From: Desulfarculaceae bacterium | GTDB taxonomy: Bacteria > Desulfobacterota > Desulfarculia > Desulfarculales > Desulfarculaceae | NCBI GenBank assembly: GCA_021737145.1 | Contig: JAIPEN010000004.1 | Location: 186,001-250,000, forward strand | Reading direction: 5' to 3' | Length of the DNA: 64,000 nt | Shown here: positions 8,276 through 16,878 of the stretch, piece after piece | Numbering within the stretch: position 1 is the stretch's first letter | Layout: each line of letters opens with the position of its first letter | Notes under the pieces: generated by a model | Seen by the model: only the letters and a program-made list of their open reading frames with translations | What the model was told of the DNA's origin: nothing | Database searches by the model: none | Made by a program: the position numbers and the translations under genes

Positions 8276-9523
8276 TTGAACAAGGCGGGTTGGCTCAAAT
8301 GGGCCGTGGCGTTCGTGGTGGCGGCGGCTTTGGCCGCCGGGGCCTGGTACTACTGGCCCCGCGCCGAAAAGGGCCCCCAGATCCAGGGCAAACCCTTTCA
8401 GGTGAAACAGGGCCGCATCCGCCGCCTGGTGGTGTCCACCGGCACGGTCAAGCCCCAGGTGGGCGCCGAGGTCAAGGTCGGCGCCCGGGTCAGTGGCCGG
8501 GTGGAAAAGCTGTTGGTCAGCATCGGCCAGGAGGTCAAGGCCGGCCAGGTGGTGGCCGTGTTGGAGCACGAAGACCTGAAGGCCAAGCTGCAGCAGGCCC
8601 AGGCCGAGCTGAGCTCCTCCCAGGCCAAGCTGGACCGCATCAAGACCACCGGCCCCCGGGAAGTGGCCCGGGCCGAGGCCGAGTTAGCCGAGGCCAAGGC
8701 CACCATGGTGCTCACCTCCCTGGACCTCAAGCGCCAGGAAAAGATGCGCTCCGGCGACCTGGTGGCCCAGGACGCCCTGGACCGGTCACGGGAGCGCTTC
8801 CAGGTGGCCACCGCCCGTCTGTCCGCGGCCGATGCCAAGCTCCTCCAGATGAAAAGCGCCTTTGAGCAGGACCTCAAGGTGGCCCGGGCCGACCTGGCCG
8901 CCTCCCGGGCCCGGGTGGTCACCGCCCGGGTGAGCCTGGACTACGCCACGGTCAGCGCGCCCATCAGCGGGGTGGTCTCCAGCGTGAGCACCCAGGAGGG
9001 CGAGACCGTGGCCGCCAGCCTGAGCGCGCCCACCTTCATCAACATCGTGGACCTCGACCGCCTACAGGTGGACGACTTCGTGGACGAGACCGACATCGGC
9101 AAGGTCAAGGTGGGGCAAAAGGCCTTCTTCACGGTGGACGCCTATCCCAACAAGAAGTTCATGGGCGAGGTGGAGTCGGTGCAGCCCTCGGCCAAGATCG
9201 TGGACGACGTGGTCTACTACCCGGTGACCATCAAGATCCTGGGCGACTACCAGGGTATGCTCAAGCCGGAGATGACCGCCACGGTGAGCATCATCACCGG
9301 GGTGCGCAAGGACGTGGCCCTGGTGCCCCTGTCCGCGGTGCGGCGCAAGGCCGGCAAGAGCATGGTCTATCTGCAAAAGGACGGCCAGGTGACGCCCACG
9401 CCGGTGGAGCTGGGCTGGAGCGAGCACGTGCTGGTGCAGGTGGTCTCCGGGGTGGAGCCGGGCCAGACCGTGATTTTGCCCAGAGGCAGCGCCCCGGTTA
9501 CGGGCAAGCGCTCCGGGCACTGA
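8276..9523 (+). CDS. MacA/HlyD-type periplasmic adaptor of ABC exporter
   Basis: This membrane-fusion protein would link an inner-membrane ABC exporter to an outer-membrane channel. It has an N-terminal anchor (WAVAFVVAAALAAGAWYYW), a biotinyl-lipoyl-like half (VGARVSGRVEKLLVSIGQEVKAGQ), a long coiled-coil hairpin (about residues 100-210), the second lipoyl half (DYATVSAPISGVVSSV) and beta-barrel/MacA domains. TTG at 8276 has GCGGGAG six bases upstream, better than the farther TTG at 8258. It is the first gene of a four-gene unit with an ATPase and two permeases. Confidence 0.88.
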   Translation: MNKAGWLKWAVAFVVAAALAAGAWYYWPRAEKGPQIQGKPFQVKQGRIRRLVVSTGTVKPQVGAEVKVGARVSGRVEKLLVSIGQEVKAGQVVAVLEHEDLKAKLQQAQAELSSSQAKLDRIKTTGPREVARAEAELAEAKATMVLTSLDLKRQEKMRSGDLVAQDALDRSRERFQVATARLSAADAKLLQMKSAFEQDLKVARADLAASRARVVTARVSLDYATVSAPISGVVSSVSTQEGETVAASLSAPTFINIVDLDRLQVDDFVDETDIGKVKVGQKAFFTVDAYPNKKFMGEVESVQPSAKIVDDVVYYPVTIKILGDYQGMLKPEMTATVSIITGVRKDVALVPLSAVRRKAGKSMVYLQKDGQVTPTPVELGWSEHVLVQVVSGVEPGQTVILPRGSAPVTGKRSGH

Positions 9524-9531
9524 GGCGGGCC

Positions 9532-10260
9532 ATGATCCGCCTGAAGCAAATCACCAAGACCTACCACCGGGGCAAGGTGGACACCGAGGTGCTCCTGGGC
9601 ATCGACCTGCACGTCAAGGCGGGCGAGTTCCTGGGCATCATGGGCCCCTCCGGCTCGGGCAAGTCCACCCTGCTGCACATCCTGGGCCTGTTGGACCGCC
9701 CCTCGGACGGCTCTTATCTTTTGGACGGCTCCGAGGTGGCCGACCTGAACGACGACGAGCTGGCCCGCCTGCGCAACGCCAAGCTGGGTTTCGTGTTCCA
9801 GGCCTTCCACCTGCTGCCCAAGGCCACCGCCCTGGACAACGTGCTGCTTCCCTTCACCTATGCCGGACGCTACCCCAAGGACGCCGTGGCCAAGGCCGAG
9901 AAGGCCCTGGAGCGGGTGGGGCTGGGCCACCGCCTGACCCACCGCCCCGGCGAGATGAGCGGCGGGGAGTGCCAGCGGGTGGCCGTGGCCCGGGCCCTGG
10001 TCAACGACCCGGAGGTGATCTTCGCCGACGAGCCCACCGGCAACCTGGACCAGCGCTCCTCCCTGGAGGTGATGGCCCTGTTGCAGGGGCTCAACCAGGA
10101 GGGCCGCACCATCGTGCTGGTCACCCACGACTCCTCGGTGGGCTGCATGTGCGGCCGCATGCTGCGCCTGATCTACGGCAAGGTGGCCAGCGATGAGCCG
10201 GTGGAAAATCCGGTGCGGGCCCAGGAGCAAATCGGTTTGGAAGCCGGAGGGGCGGATTGA
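9532..10260 (+). CDS. MacB/LolD-type ABC transporter ATPase
   Basis: This 242-residue ATPase has Walker [10 protein letters not shown], a Q-loop ([10 protein letters not shown]), signature [15 protein letters not shown] and Walker [13 protein letters not shown], then the H-loop His in LVTHD. The signature has Glu-Cys where MacB relatives usually have Gln-Gln. The spacing and length fit the LolD/MacB subfamily, which powers extrusion of lipoproteins, macrolides or peptides without moving substrate across the inner membrane. It follows the adaptor by 8 bp, and its stop overlaps the next start (TTGA). Confidence 0.93.
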   Translation: MIRLKQITKTYHRGKVDTEVLLGIDLHVKAGEFLGIMGPSGSGKSTLLHILGLLDRPSDGSYLLDGSEVADLNDDELARLRNAKLGFVFQAFHLLPKATALDNVLLPFTYAGRYPKDAVAKAEKALERVGLGHRLTHRPGEMSGGECQRVAVARALVNDPEVIFADEPTGNLDQRSSLEVMALLQGLNQEGRTIVLVTHDSSVGCMCGRMLRLIYGKVASDEPVENPVRAQEQIGLEAGGAD

Positions 10261-11471
10261 TTCTCCCCTACCGGCTGCTCAAGGCGGCCCTGGGTTCTCT
10301 CTGGGCCTTCCGCTCCTATGCCGCCCTGATGATGATCGGCCTGGTCATCGGCATCGCCTCGCTCACCGTGATCCACGAGATCGGCGAGGGGGCCCAGAAA
10401 ATGGTGGGCGACCGCATGGCCTCCATGGGCTTCGGAGCCAACGCCTTTTACATCTCCGCCGGCGGTGGCAAGTTGGGGGTGCGCCACGGCATGAAGCGCA
10501 CCATGACCCTCACCCCGGAGGACGCCGAGGCCATCGGCCGCCTGGACGGGGTGGATCAGGTGGTGCCCCACAAGAACGTGGCCCGCACCCAGATCTCGGC
10601 CGGAGGGCGCCACACCAACACCAGGGTGCGGGGCACCCCGCCCGGCTGGGCCGCGGCCCGCAATTGGACCGTGCAGCAGGGCCGCTTCGTGAACCTTCGG
10701 GACCTGGTGACCTTCAACCGGGTGGCGGTCTTGGGCACCACCGTGGCGCGCGAGCTCTTCGGCGGGGCCATCCCGGTGGGCAAGCGCGTCCGCATCGGCC
10801 GCACTCCCTTCACCGTGGTGGGGGTGATGGATTCCAAGGGCTCCTTCGGCCACCGCGACCGGGACGATTTCGTGATCGTGCCCTTCACCACCGCCACCAA
10901 GCGCCTGGCCCGCGACGACAAGCTCAACGGCATGCGGGTCATGCTGGTCAGCAGCGACCGGGTGGGGGAAATCAAGGCGGAAGTCACCGACGTGTTGCGT
11001 GAGCGGCACAACCTGGCCCCCGGGGTGCCGGAAGACTTTTTGATCATCACCCCCGATGAGCTGATGCAGTTCATCACCCGCCAGAGCCGCTCCCTGGTGG
11101 CCATGCTCACCTTTATCAGCGCGGTGAGCCTGTTCGTCTCCGGAGTGGTGATCATGAACATCATGCTGGTGGCGGTCAGCGAGCGCTCCTATGAGATCGG
11201 GGTGCGCCGGGCGGTGGGAGCCCGGCGGCGCGACATCATGTACCAGGTGCTCATGGAATCGCTGATCGTGGCCGCGGCCGGGGGGCTCTGCGGCCTGGGC
11301 CTGGGAGTGCTGCTTTCCTACCTGGCCACCATCCTGCTCAACATCCCCACCGCCTTCAGCCCCATGGGCTTTGCCTGGGCCCTGGGCTTCAGCGCGGGGG
11401 TGGGTCTGTTGTTCGGCCTGGCCCCGGCCCGCAAGGCCGCCCTGCTGCACCCGGTGGAGGCGCTGCGATGA
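10257..11471 (+). CDS. MacB/FtsX-type ABC transporter permease (first of two)
   Basis: This 404-residue permease has an N-terminal helix (YAALMMIGLVIGIASL), a large MacB-type periplasmic domain (about residues 45-280) and three C-terminal helices. The family signature VSERSYEIGVRRAVGARRRDIMYQVLMES appears between helices 2 and 3. TTG at 10257 overlaps the upstream TGA and has GGAGG six bases before it. The stop overlaps the following ATG (ATGA). The substrate is unknown. Confidence 0.9.
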   Translation: MILPYRLLKAALGSLWAFRSYAALMMIGLVIGIASLTVIHEIGEGAQKMVGDRMASMGFGANAFYISAGGGKLGVRHGMKRTMTLTPEDAEAIGRLDGVDQVVPHKNVARTQISAGGRHTNTRVRGTPPGWAAARNWTVQQGRFVNLRDLVTFNRVAVLGTTVARELFGGAIPVGKRVRIGRTPFTVVGVMDSKGSFGHRDRDDFVIVPFTTATKRLARDDKLNGMRVMLVSSDRVGEIKAEVTDVLRERHNLAPGVPEDFLIITPDELMQFITRQSRSLVAMLTFISAVSLFVSGVVIMNIMLVAVSERSYEIGVRRAVGARRRDIMYQVLMESLIVAAAGGLCGLGLGVLLSYLATILLNIPTAFSPMGFAWALGFSAGVGLLFGLAPARKAALLHPVEALR

Positions 11472-12694
11472 ACTGGCAGCGCTTGCAACGCCTGTTGACC
11501 GCCGCCTGGACCGGCATCAAGGAGCACCGCCTGCGGGCATGCCTGGCCGCCGGCGGCCTGTTGGTGGGGGTGGCCGCGGTGGTGGTCATGGTGGCGGTGG
11601 GCCAGGGAACCCGCAACCAGGTGCTGGAACGCATCACCGCCATGGGCACCAACATCATCACGGTGCGCTCGGCCAAGCGGGCGGCCACCGGCCTGCGCTC
11701 GCGCACCACCGCCCAGATGCAGGCCCTGGAGCCCTCCGACGCCGAGGCCCTGGCCCGCCTGGAGGGAGCCGAGGCGGCGGTGCCCCTGGAGATGCGCCTG
11801 ATGCGCATGTCCGGGCCCGAGGGCACCACCGACGCCCTGGCCCTGGCCGCTCCGCCGTCCATCTTCGCCTTTGAGAACCACGAGCTGGCCGAGGGGCGCT
11901 TTTTCAACCAGCGGGAGAACCGGGCCCGGCGCCGGGTGGCGGTCATCGGGCCGTCCCTGCGCCGGAACCTTGCCGGCGACCAGAACCTGGTGGGGCACAC
12001 AATCGAGGTGAAAAAGCAGCCGTTCGTGGTGGTGGGCGAGCTAAAGGCCAAGGGAGTGGACGCCAACGGCAACGATCTGGACGAGCGGCTCTACATCCCC
12101 CTGAAGACCGCCCAGGCGCGGCTCATGGGAGGCACCCGCTACGTGGGGCTGTTGCTGGTGCGGGCCGAAAACGAACAAGCCATGGAAGCCCTGGCCGAGG
12201 ACACCGCCCGCCTGCTGCGGCAGCGCCACGGGCTCAAGCCAGGCCAACCCGACGTCTTCCGCATCCACACCCAGTTGGAGACCATTCAGCGCCGGGAGGA
12301 GTCCAACCAGATTTTCTCCTCCACCATCACCGGGGTGGCCGCGGTGAGCCTGCTGGTGGCCGGGGTGGGCATCATGGCGGTGATGCTCATCGCGGTAAAG
12401 GAGCGCACCACCGAGATCGGCCTGCGCCGGGCGGTGGGGGCCCGGCGGCGGGACATCATGCTGCAATTCATGGCCGAGGCCCTGATGCTGGGCCTGGCCG
12501 GGGGCGGAGGCGGGGCCCTGTTGGGCCTGGGCGCGGCCTGGGCGGTGCGCGCCTTCGGGCCCCTGGAGTTCGTCATGCCCTGGCAAGCGGCCCTGGGCGC
12601 GGCCCTGCTGGCCATGCTCATCAGCCTGGGCTTCGGCCTGGCTCCGGCCCGGCGCGCGGCCGGGCTCACCCCGGTGGACGCGTTGCGCTCATAA
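11468..12694 (+). CDS. MacB/FtsX-type ABC transporter permease (second of two)
   Basis: This 408-residue paralogue of the preceding gene has the same architecture: an N-terminal helix, a periplasmic domain, then three helices with VKERTTEIGLRRAVGARRRDIMLQFMAEA. Having two different permeases with one ATPase suggests a heterodimer, as in LolCDE-like systems rather than homodimeric MacB. It starts in an ATGA overlap and is the last gene of the unit; no TolC gene is nearby. Confidence 0.9.
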   Translation: MNWQRLQRLLTAAWTGIKEHRLRACLAAGGLLVGVAAVVVMVAVGQGTRNQVLERITAMGTNIITVRSAKRAATGLRSRTTAQMQALEPSDAEALARLEGAEAAVPLEMRLMRMSGPEGTTDALALAAPPSIFAFENHELAEGRFFNQRENRARRRVAVIGPSLRRNLAGDQNLVGHTIEVKKQPFVVVGELKAKGVDANGNDLDERLYIPLKTAQARLMGGTRYVGLLLVRAENEQAMEALAEDTARLLRQRHGLKPGQPDVFRIHTQLETIQRREESNQIFSSTITGVAAVSLLVAGVGIMAVMLIAVKERTTEIGLRRAVGARRRDIMLQFMAEALMLGLAGGGGGALLGLGAAWAVRAFGPLEFVMPWQAALGAALLAMLISLGFGLAPARRAAGLTPVDALRS

Positions 12695-12751
12695 AACCGC
12701 GCCAGCCGATCCCGGCGGACGCGGCTAAACCTGACAAGCCGATCTTTTAGC

Positions 12752-12775
12752 AAAAAAGCGGGGGGAACCCCTGCG
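12752..12775 (-). terminator. Weak intrinsic terminator after the hydrogenase operon
   Basis: On the minus strand a short GC-rich hairpin (GCAGGGG-tt-CCCC-CCGC) is followed by TTTTTT. It lies just downstream of the last gene of the hydrogenase group (stop at 12782). The stem is short, so confidence is moderate. Confidence 0.4.
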
Positions 12776-12781
12776 CCGGCC

Positions 12782-13000
12782 CTACTCCTCGAAACCGGAG
12801 CCGCAGTAGGGGCAGAACTTGAAGCCGGTGTCGTGCAGGCTCTCGCCGCAGGCCGAGCAGCGGGTGACCATCTCGTTGGCGCAAAAGGGGCAATACAGGA
12901 AATCGCCGCAATGGCCGCGCAGCTCCAAGGGGAGATCCTGCCACTGATCCTGACAGTCCTGCTCCTGGCAGACTTTTTCCTTGCGGGCGCTCTCGCTCAT
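12782..13000 (-). CDS. Double zinc-ribbon protein in hydrogenase operon
   Basis: This 72-residue Cys-rich protein has a Cys pair near residues 11 and 16, then CPFC, CSAC and CPYC motifs, matching a double zinc ribbon. ATG at 13000 is three bases from the hypC stop, with GGGAG in the hypC end, so it is translationally coupled. Position and metal-binding pattern suggest a role in hydrogenase maturation, for example as a metallochaperone or redox sensor. It does not show the HypA N-terminal MHE motif, and no function is established from sequence. Confidence 0.75.
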   Translation of the reverse strand: MSESARKEKVCQEQDCQDQWQDLPLELRGHCGDFLYCPFCANEMVTRCSACGESLHDTGFKFCPYCGSGFEE

Positions 13001-13002
13001 GT

Positions 13003-13242
13003 TTATTCTCCCGGGCCCTCGGGGGGCACCATGCTGGTTAGGTCGCGCAAAAGCTTGATCGAGGCCAGGGCGTCGGCCTCCTCCACCTTGTGCAGGGCAA
13101 AGCCGGCGTGGGTGATGACGTAATCGCCCAGTTTGAGGTCCGGCACCATCAGGCAGGATACGGTCCGCTTGACCCCGCCCACATCCACGGTGGCCATGTC
13201 GCCCTCAAGCTTGATTATCTTGGCTGGTATGGCCAAACACAT
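13003..13242 (-). CDS. hypC: Hydrogenase assembly chaperone HypC/HupF
   Basis: This 79-residue chaperone begins MCLAIPAKIIKLEGD, including the invariant Cys2 that binds the Fe(CN)2CO precursor and the large-subunit precursor. DVGGVKRTVSCLMVPDLKLGDYVITHAGFAL is the family core. It overlaps the upstream protease gene by 38 bp on the same strand. The remaining maturation genes (hypA, B, D, E, F) are not in the window. Confidence 0.95.
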   Translation of the reverse strand: MCLAIPAKIIKLEGDMATVDVGGVKRTVSCLMVPDLKLGDYVITHAGFALHKVEEADALASIKLLRDLTSMVPPEGPGE

Positions 13243-13756
13243 CGGTCACCTCGCGGGGATGGTCCAAGAGCACTCCGGGCGCGCCCAGACGTTGCAGTTC
13301 CAAAAGCACCTGCTCCATCAGCGGGGCCACGGCCTTTTCCACCTGGGGGGTGAGTTCCAGGCCGTAGTTGTCGATGTCGCCGAACTCCACCCCGATCACC
13401 GTGACCGTGGGCGGTTCGCCCATCAGGGGCAGCAGGGCCATGGTCTCCATCAGGTCGATCTGGTGCAGGCTGTCCTTGTACTGGATGTGCTCGGGCCGTG
13501 AGTTCCACTCGAACTTGTAGACAGTGCCCGGCTCGTCGTCGCCGCGCACCGCGTCGATGACGATGACCTGGTCGGCCTCCATCATGGTGCCGGTGAGCGA
13601 CAGGCCCAAAACCCCGCCGTCCACCAGCTTCACGTTGGGCGGAAAGTCGTAGCGGGCCGCCAGTTCGTGCAGCACCCGCACCCCCACGCCCTCATCGGTG
13701 AGCAAAACGTTGCCCACCCCCAGCACCAGGATATTTTCGTTTTGGTTTTGCGTCAT
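13205..13756 (-). CDS. Hydrogenase maturation endopeptidase (HyaD/HupD family)
   Basis: This nickel-dependent peptidase removes the C-terminal tail of the hydrogenase large subunit after Ni insertion. The start of the fold is ILVLGVGNVLLTDEGVGVRVL, with Glu22, then VIDAVRGDDEPG (Asp) and DSLHQIDLM (His), the three Ni-sensing residues of the family. ATG at 13756 (MTQNQNENI) is preferred to an upstream frame start because the family begins shortly before ILVLG. It lies between hynA and hypC. Confidence 0.92.
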   Translation of the reverse strand: MTQNQNENILVLGVGNVLLTDEGVGVRVLHELAARYDFPPNVKLVDGGVLGLSLTGTMMEADQVIVIDAVRGDDEPGTVYKFEWNSRPEHIQYKDSLHQIDLMETMALLPLMGEPPTVTVIGVEFGDIDNYGLELTPQVEKAVAPLMEQVLLELQRLGAPGVLLDHPREVTDVFGHTSQDNQA

Positions 13757-13782
13757 GACCGCCTTGAAGTATAGCAGCAAGA

Positions 13783-13816
13783 CGGCGGGGCGGCGAGAAT
13801 TCCCGCCGCCCCGCCG
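13783..13816. repeat. 13-bp perfect inverted repeat between hynA and protease gene
   Basis: Arms 13783-13795 and 13804-13816 (CGGCGGGGCGGCG and its complement) flank an 8-base loop. The repeat lies directly downstream of the hynA stop and before the protease start. No T-run follows on the minus strand, so it may stabilise the hynBA part of the message or partly reduce readthrough. Confidence 0.8.
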
Positions 13817-13834
13817 GTTAGGGTCGGGTTGTTT

Positions 13835-15493
13835 TTAGCACACCTTGAACTTGCGCACCTCGTTGGTGTCCGGGTCGATGACATGCACGCCGCAGGCGAT
13901 GCAGGGGTCGAAGGAGTGCACCGTGCGGATGATCTCCAGGGGAGCCTTGGGATCGGCGATGGGGGTGCCGATGAGCGCCTCCTCCACCGGGCCCACCTGG
14001 CCGGCCGCGTCGCGGGGGCCCAGGTTCCAGGTGGAGGGCACCACCAACTGGTAGTTGCCGATCTTGTTGTCCTTGTCCTGGTGGATCCAGTGGCCCAGGG
14101 CGCCGCGGGGCACGTCGATCAGGCCGTAGCCCGTGGCCTCGCCGGGCCAGCTCCACTCGGCCGCGGTCTCGATCTTGCCCGCCTTGATCAGGCCGATGGC
14201 CTCGGTGACCCAGGCGGCCATCTCGTCGGCGATGACCTTGGTCTCGATGGCCCGGGCCGCGGTGCGTCCCAGGGTGCTGAACAGGGCGTTGGCCGGCACG
14301 TTCAGGTGCTTGAGCACCGCGCTCACCAGGGCTGCGGTGGGCTTGTGGCCCCGGGCAAAGGCGGCCAGCACCTGGGCCAGGGGGCCCACCTCCATGGGCT
14401 TGCCCTCGTAGCGCGGGGCCTTGAACCAGGAGTACTTGCCATCGTAGTCGAACTTGGCATCGTTCAGCGGCTGGGTCACGCCCTTGGCCGGGTTCAGGGC
14501 CGGTCCGTTCTCGTACCAGGCGCGAGTCACTTCCTCGGTGATCAGGTCCGGGTTCACGTCCTTGATGGCGCCCAGGTCGCGCTTCATGATCACGCCGCCG
14601 GGCAGGAACATCTTCTCGTCCTTGTAGCGCCCGGAATTCATGGGGAAGTTGCCGTAGGCCAGGAAGTTGGTGCAACCGCCGATGTTGCGGGCGCCCCAGT
14701 CCTTGTAGAAGCTGGCCACGGCCAGCACGTCGGGGATGTAGACGTTGTCGATGAACGCCTGCATTTCCTTCAGGTAATAAAGGAACTCGGCCAGGCGGTC
14801 CACGTTCAGCAGATCCTTGACGCAGGTGACGCCGCCGGTGACGTAGGTCTGAATGTGGGGGTTCTTGCCGCCGAACAGGGCCATCATGCGCGCGGCCTTC
14901 ACTTGCAGCCTGAGCAGGGTCAGGTAGTGGGCCACGGCCATGAGGTTGGCCTCGGGGGGCAGACGGTAGTCCTTGTGGCCCCAGTAGCCGTTGGCAAAGG
15001 GACCCAACTGCCCGCTGGACACGAAAGTGGCCAGCTTTTCCTTGACCGCCTTGAAGTCGGCCACGCCGCTGCCCGGGTAGTTGCCCAGGGCGTTGGCCAG
15101 GTCGGCTGTCTTCTTGGGGTCGGCCTTCAGGGCACTCACCACGTCCACCCAGTCCAGGGCGCTGAGCACGTAGAAGTGCACCATGTGGTCATGAACGAAC
15201 TGGGCGCCGTGCACCAGGTTGCGGGCGATGCGCGCCAGGGGCGGAATCTTTACCCGCACCGCGTCGTCCAGGGCCCGGATGGAGGCCAGGGCGTGCACCT
15301 CGGTGCACACGCCGCAGGCCCGCTGGGTGATCCAGGGGGCGTCGCGGGGGTCGCGGCCCTGCAGGATTATCTCCAGGCCGCGGAAAAGCTGCGCCGAACT
15401 CCAGGCGTTGGTTACCTTGCCACCTTCTATCTCCACATCGATGCGCAGGTGACCCTCGATGCGGGTGATTGGATCGATGGTGTATTTAGCCAT
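13835..15493 (-). CDS. hynA: Periplasmic [NiFe] hydrogenase large subunit
   Basis: This 552-residue catalytic subunit oxidises or produces H2. Motif L1 is RACGVCTEVHALASIRALDDAV (Cys60 and Cys63). The C-terminal motif SFDPCIACGVH supplies Cys531 and Cys534. All four Ni-ligand positions are Cys, so it is not a [NiFeSe] enzyme. A 15-residue tail (VIDPDTNEVRKFKVC) follows His537, the cleavage site expected for the adjacent endopeptidase. The precursor is probably carried out by the Tat signal on the small subunit. It follows hynB by 60 bp. Confidence 0.96.
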   Translation of the reverse strand: MAKYTIDPITRIEGHLRIDVEIEGGKVTNAWSSAQLFRGLEIILQGRDPRDAPWITQRACGVCTEVHALASIRALDDAVRVKIPPLARIARNLVHGAQFVHDHMVHFYVLSALDWVDVVSALKADPKKTADLANALGNYPGSGVADFKAVKEKLATFVSSGQLGPFANGYWGHKDYRLPPEANLMAVAHYLTLLRLQVKAARMMALFGGKNPHIQTYVTGGVTCVKDLLNVDRLAEFLYYLKEMQAFIDNVYIPDVLAVASFYKDWGARNIGGCTNFLAYGNFPMNSGRYKDEKMFLPGGVIMKRDLGAIKDVNPDLITEEVTRAWYENGPALNPAKGVTQPLNDAKFDYDGKYSWFKAPRYEGKPMEVGPLAQVLAAFARGHKPTAALVSAVLKHLNVPANALFSTLGRTAARAIETKVIADEMAAWVTEAIGLIKAGKIETAAEWSWPGEATGYGLIDVPRGALGHWIHQDKDNKIGNYQLVVPSTWNLGPRDAAGQVGPVEEALIGTPIADPKAPLEIIRTVHSFDPCIACGVHVIDPDTNEVRKFKVC

Positions 15494-15553
15494 CTCCTTA
15501 GTCCTCCTTCATGGAGCGATATTATCTAAATCCTCTTCCTTCCCAGGCCCGCT

Positions 15554-16492
15554 TTAGATTGGCTCGTAGAAGGGGGACTGCTCGTCCCAGAAATTAGGCT
15601 CGGAGCAACCGATGCATGGGGCTCCCGCGCCGATGGGCCAGTTGGTGCCGTCGTTGAACTTAACGATGGGGCAGTTGTTGTAGGTGTTGGGGCCCTTGCA
15701 GCCCATCTCGGCCAGGCAGTAGCCCTTCATGGCGCCCTCGTCGCCAAACTTCTTGACGAACTCGCTGTTCTCGTAATGAGAACGGCGGGGACACTTCTCG
15801 TGAATGGTGTAGCCATAGGCAAACAGGGGACGGCCGTTGTCGTCCAGGGCGGGCAGCTTGCCCAGCAAGAGGAAGTGCACCACCGTGGCCACCATGTTCA
15901 CCGCGTTGGGCGGGCAGCCGGCGATGTTCACCGTCTTGACTCCGGTGGCCTTGCTCACGCTCATGGCCTTGGTGGGATTGGGCGCGGCGGCCTGCACCCC
16001 GCCGAAGCAGGCGCAGTTGCCCACGCAGATGGTGGCCATGGCATGCTTGGTCGCCTTTTTGGCGATGGAGAGCATGGTCTTGCCGCCAACCTTGCCGTAA
16101 ACACCGTTGTTCTTGGTGGGGATGCCGCCCTCGCACACCAGGATGTACTTGCCGTCGTACTTCTTCATGGCGTCGTGCAGCGACTTCTCGGCGTTGTGTC
16201 CGGACGGCGCCATGATGGTCTCATGGTAGGCCACGTTGAGCACGTCCAAGACGACCTGGTCGATCCAGGGATAGGTGGTGCGGATGAACGACTCGCTACA
16301 GCCGGTGCACTCGGCAAAGTGCAGCCAGATGACCGTGGGCCGCTGTTTAACCGCCATGGCTTCCGCCACCTTTGGCACCATGCTGGGAGCCAGACCCAGC
16401 ACCGAGGTGACAACCGTGGCGTACTTGATGAAGTCGCGGCGGCTCACCCCTCTCGCCTCGATTTTCTCCAGGACTTCTGCCTTCAGATCCAT
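15554..16492 (-). CDS. hynB: Periplasmic [NiFe] hydrogenase small subunit
   Basis: This 312-residue Fe-S subunit carries a Tat signal (SRRDFIKYATVVTSVLGLAPS) ending near AEAMA. Proximal cluster ligands appear as ECTGCSES, a Cys in NCACFGG and AGCPPN. The distal cluster uses a His and Cys residues (HEKCPRRSHYE, GYCLAEMGCKGP). The medial site NWPIGAGAPCIGCSEPNFWD has Pro rather than Cys, as in standard enzymes with a [3Fe-4S] medial cluster. Electrons would pass to a periplasmic cytochrome c3. ATG at 16492 has GGAGG eight bases upstream. It is the first gene of the operon. Confidence 0.96.
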   Translation of the reverse strand: MDLKAEVLEKIEARGVSRRDFIKYATVVTSVLGLAPSMVPKVAEAMAVKQRPTVIWLHFAECTGCSESFIRTTYPWIDQVVLDVLNVAYHETIMAPSGHNAEKSLHDAMKKYDGKYILVCEGGIPTKNNGVYGKVGGKTMLSIAKKATKHAMATICVGNCACFGGVQAAAPNPTKAMSVSKATGVKTVNIAGCPPNAVNMVATVVHFLLLGKLPALDDNGRPLFAYGYTIHEKCPRRSHYENSEFVKKFGDEGAMKGYCLAEMGCKGPNTYNNCPIVKFNDGTNWPIGAGAPCIGCSEPNFWDEQSPFYEPI

Positions 16493-16706
16493 TCCTTGTT
16501 CCTCCTTGCCCCCCGGCCATCAAGACCGAGAAAACAACCCTAGCGAAGGCTGGAATGCACCTTCGCTGTTAACCACATACTAGACCGCCCTCCTCTTGCC
16601 GCAGGGCGGGTGATCTGCGGACCTGAGAAATTGTAAGGAATTTTTTCCCCTCGCTACGCAACGCCGTTGGCATATAAATGCTCGACACTGCGTCGATTAC
16701 CGATCC

Positions 16707-16736
16707 ATCATGCAATTTTCGCTACAACGGGGTCAA
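16707..16736 (-). promoter_or_regulatory. Candidate sigma-70 promoter for hynB operon
   Basis: On the minus strand TTGACC (16731-16736) and CATGAT (16707-16712) are separated by 18 bp, pointing toward hynB, and would give a leader of about 200 bases. The match is fair rather than strong. The whole 16493-16878 gap between divergent operons is AT-rich around 16740-16800. Confidence 0.35.
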
Positions 16737-16778
16737 ATCGGTTATCACTATATACACCTATCGATTTTATATATGATT

Positions 16779-16791
16779 AAACCCAGGGTTT
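16779..16791. promoter_or_regulatory. Palindrome in hydrogenase/chelatase divergent region
   Basis: AAACCC-a-GGGTTT is a perfect 13-base palindrome in the AT-rich centre of the divergent region, 88 bp before the chelatase start and about 45 bp upstream of the candidate hynB -35 box. It could be an operator for a dimeric regulator. No known consensus is claimed. Confidence 0.35.
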
Positions 16792-16878
16792 GATAAGGCT
16801 TAATAGGCATTAGGCCGCGCCGCTTTACACCAATCCTCCCGGCTCATATACTTTTGCCGCACACCCCTGGAGACTGTT

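Noticed and set aside
12782..13000. HypA nickel chaperone
   Set aside because: The protein lacks the N-terminal Met-His-Glu nickel site and HypA spacing, although the zinc-binding Cys pairs are suggestive.
13835..15493. [NiFeSe] hydrogenase with selenocysteine
   Set aside because: The C-terminal motif reads DPCIAC with an ordinary Cys codon and the small subunit has Pro at the medial cluster site, so it is a standard [NiFe] type.
16665..16685. Sigma-54 promoter TTGGCATATAAATGC
   Set aside because: GG and GC are 9 bases apart, not the required 10, and the flanking bases do not match.
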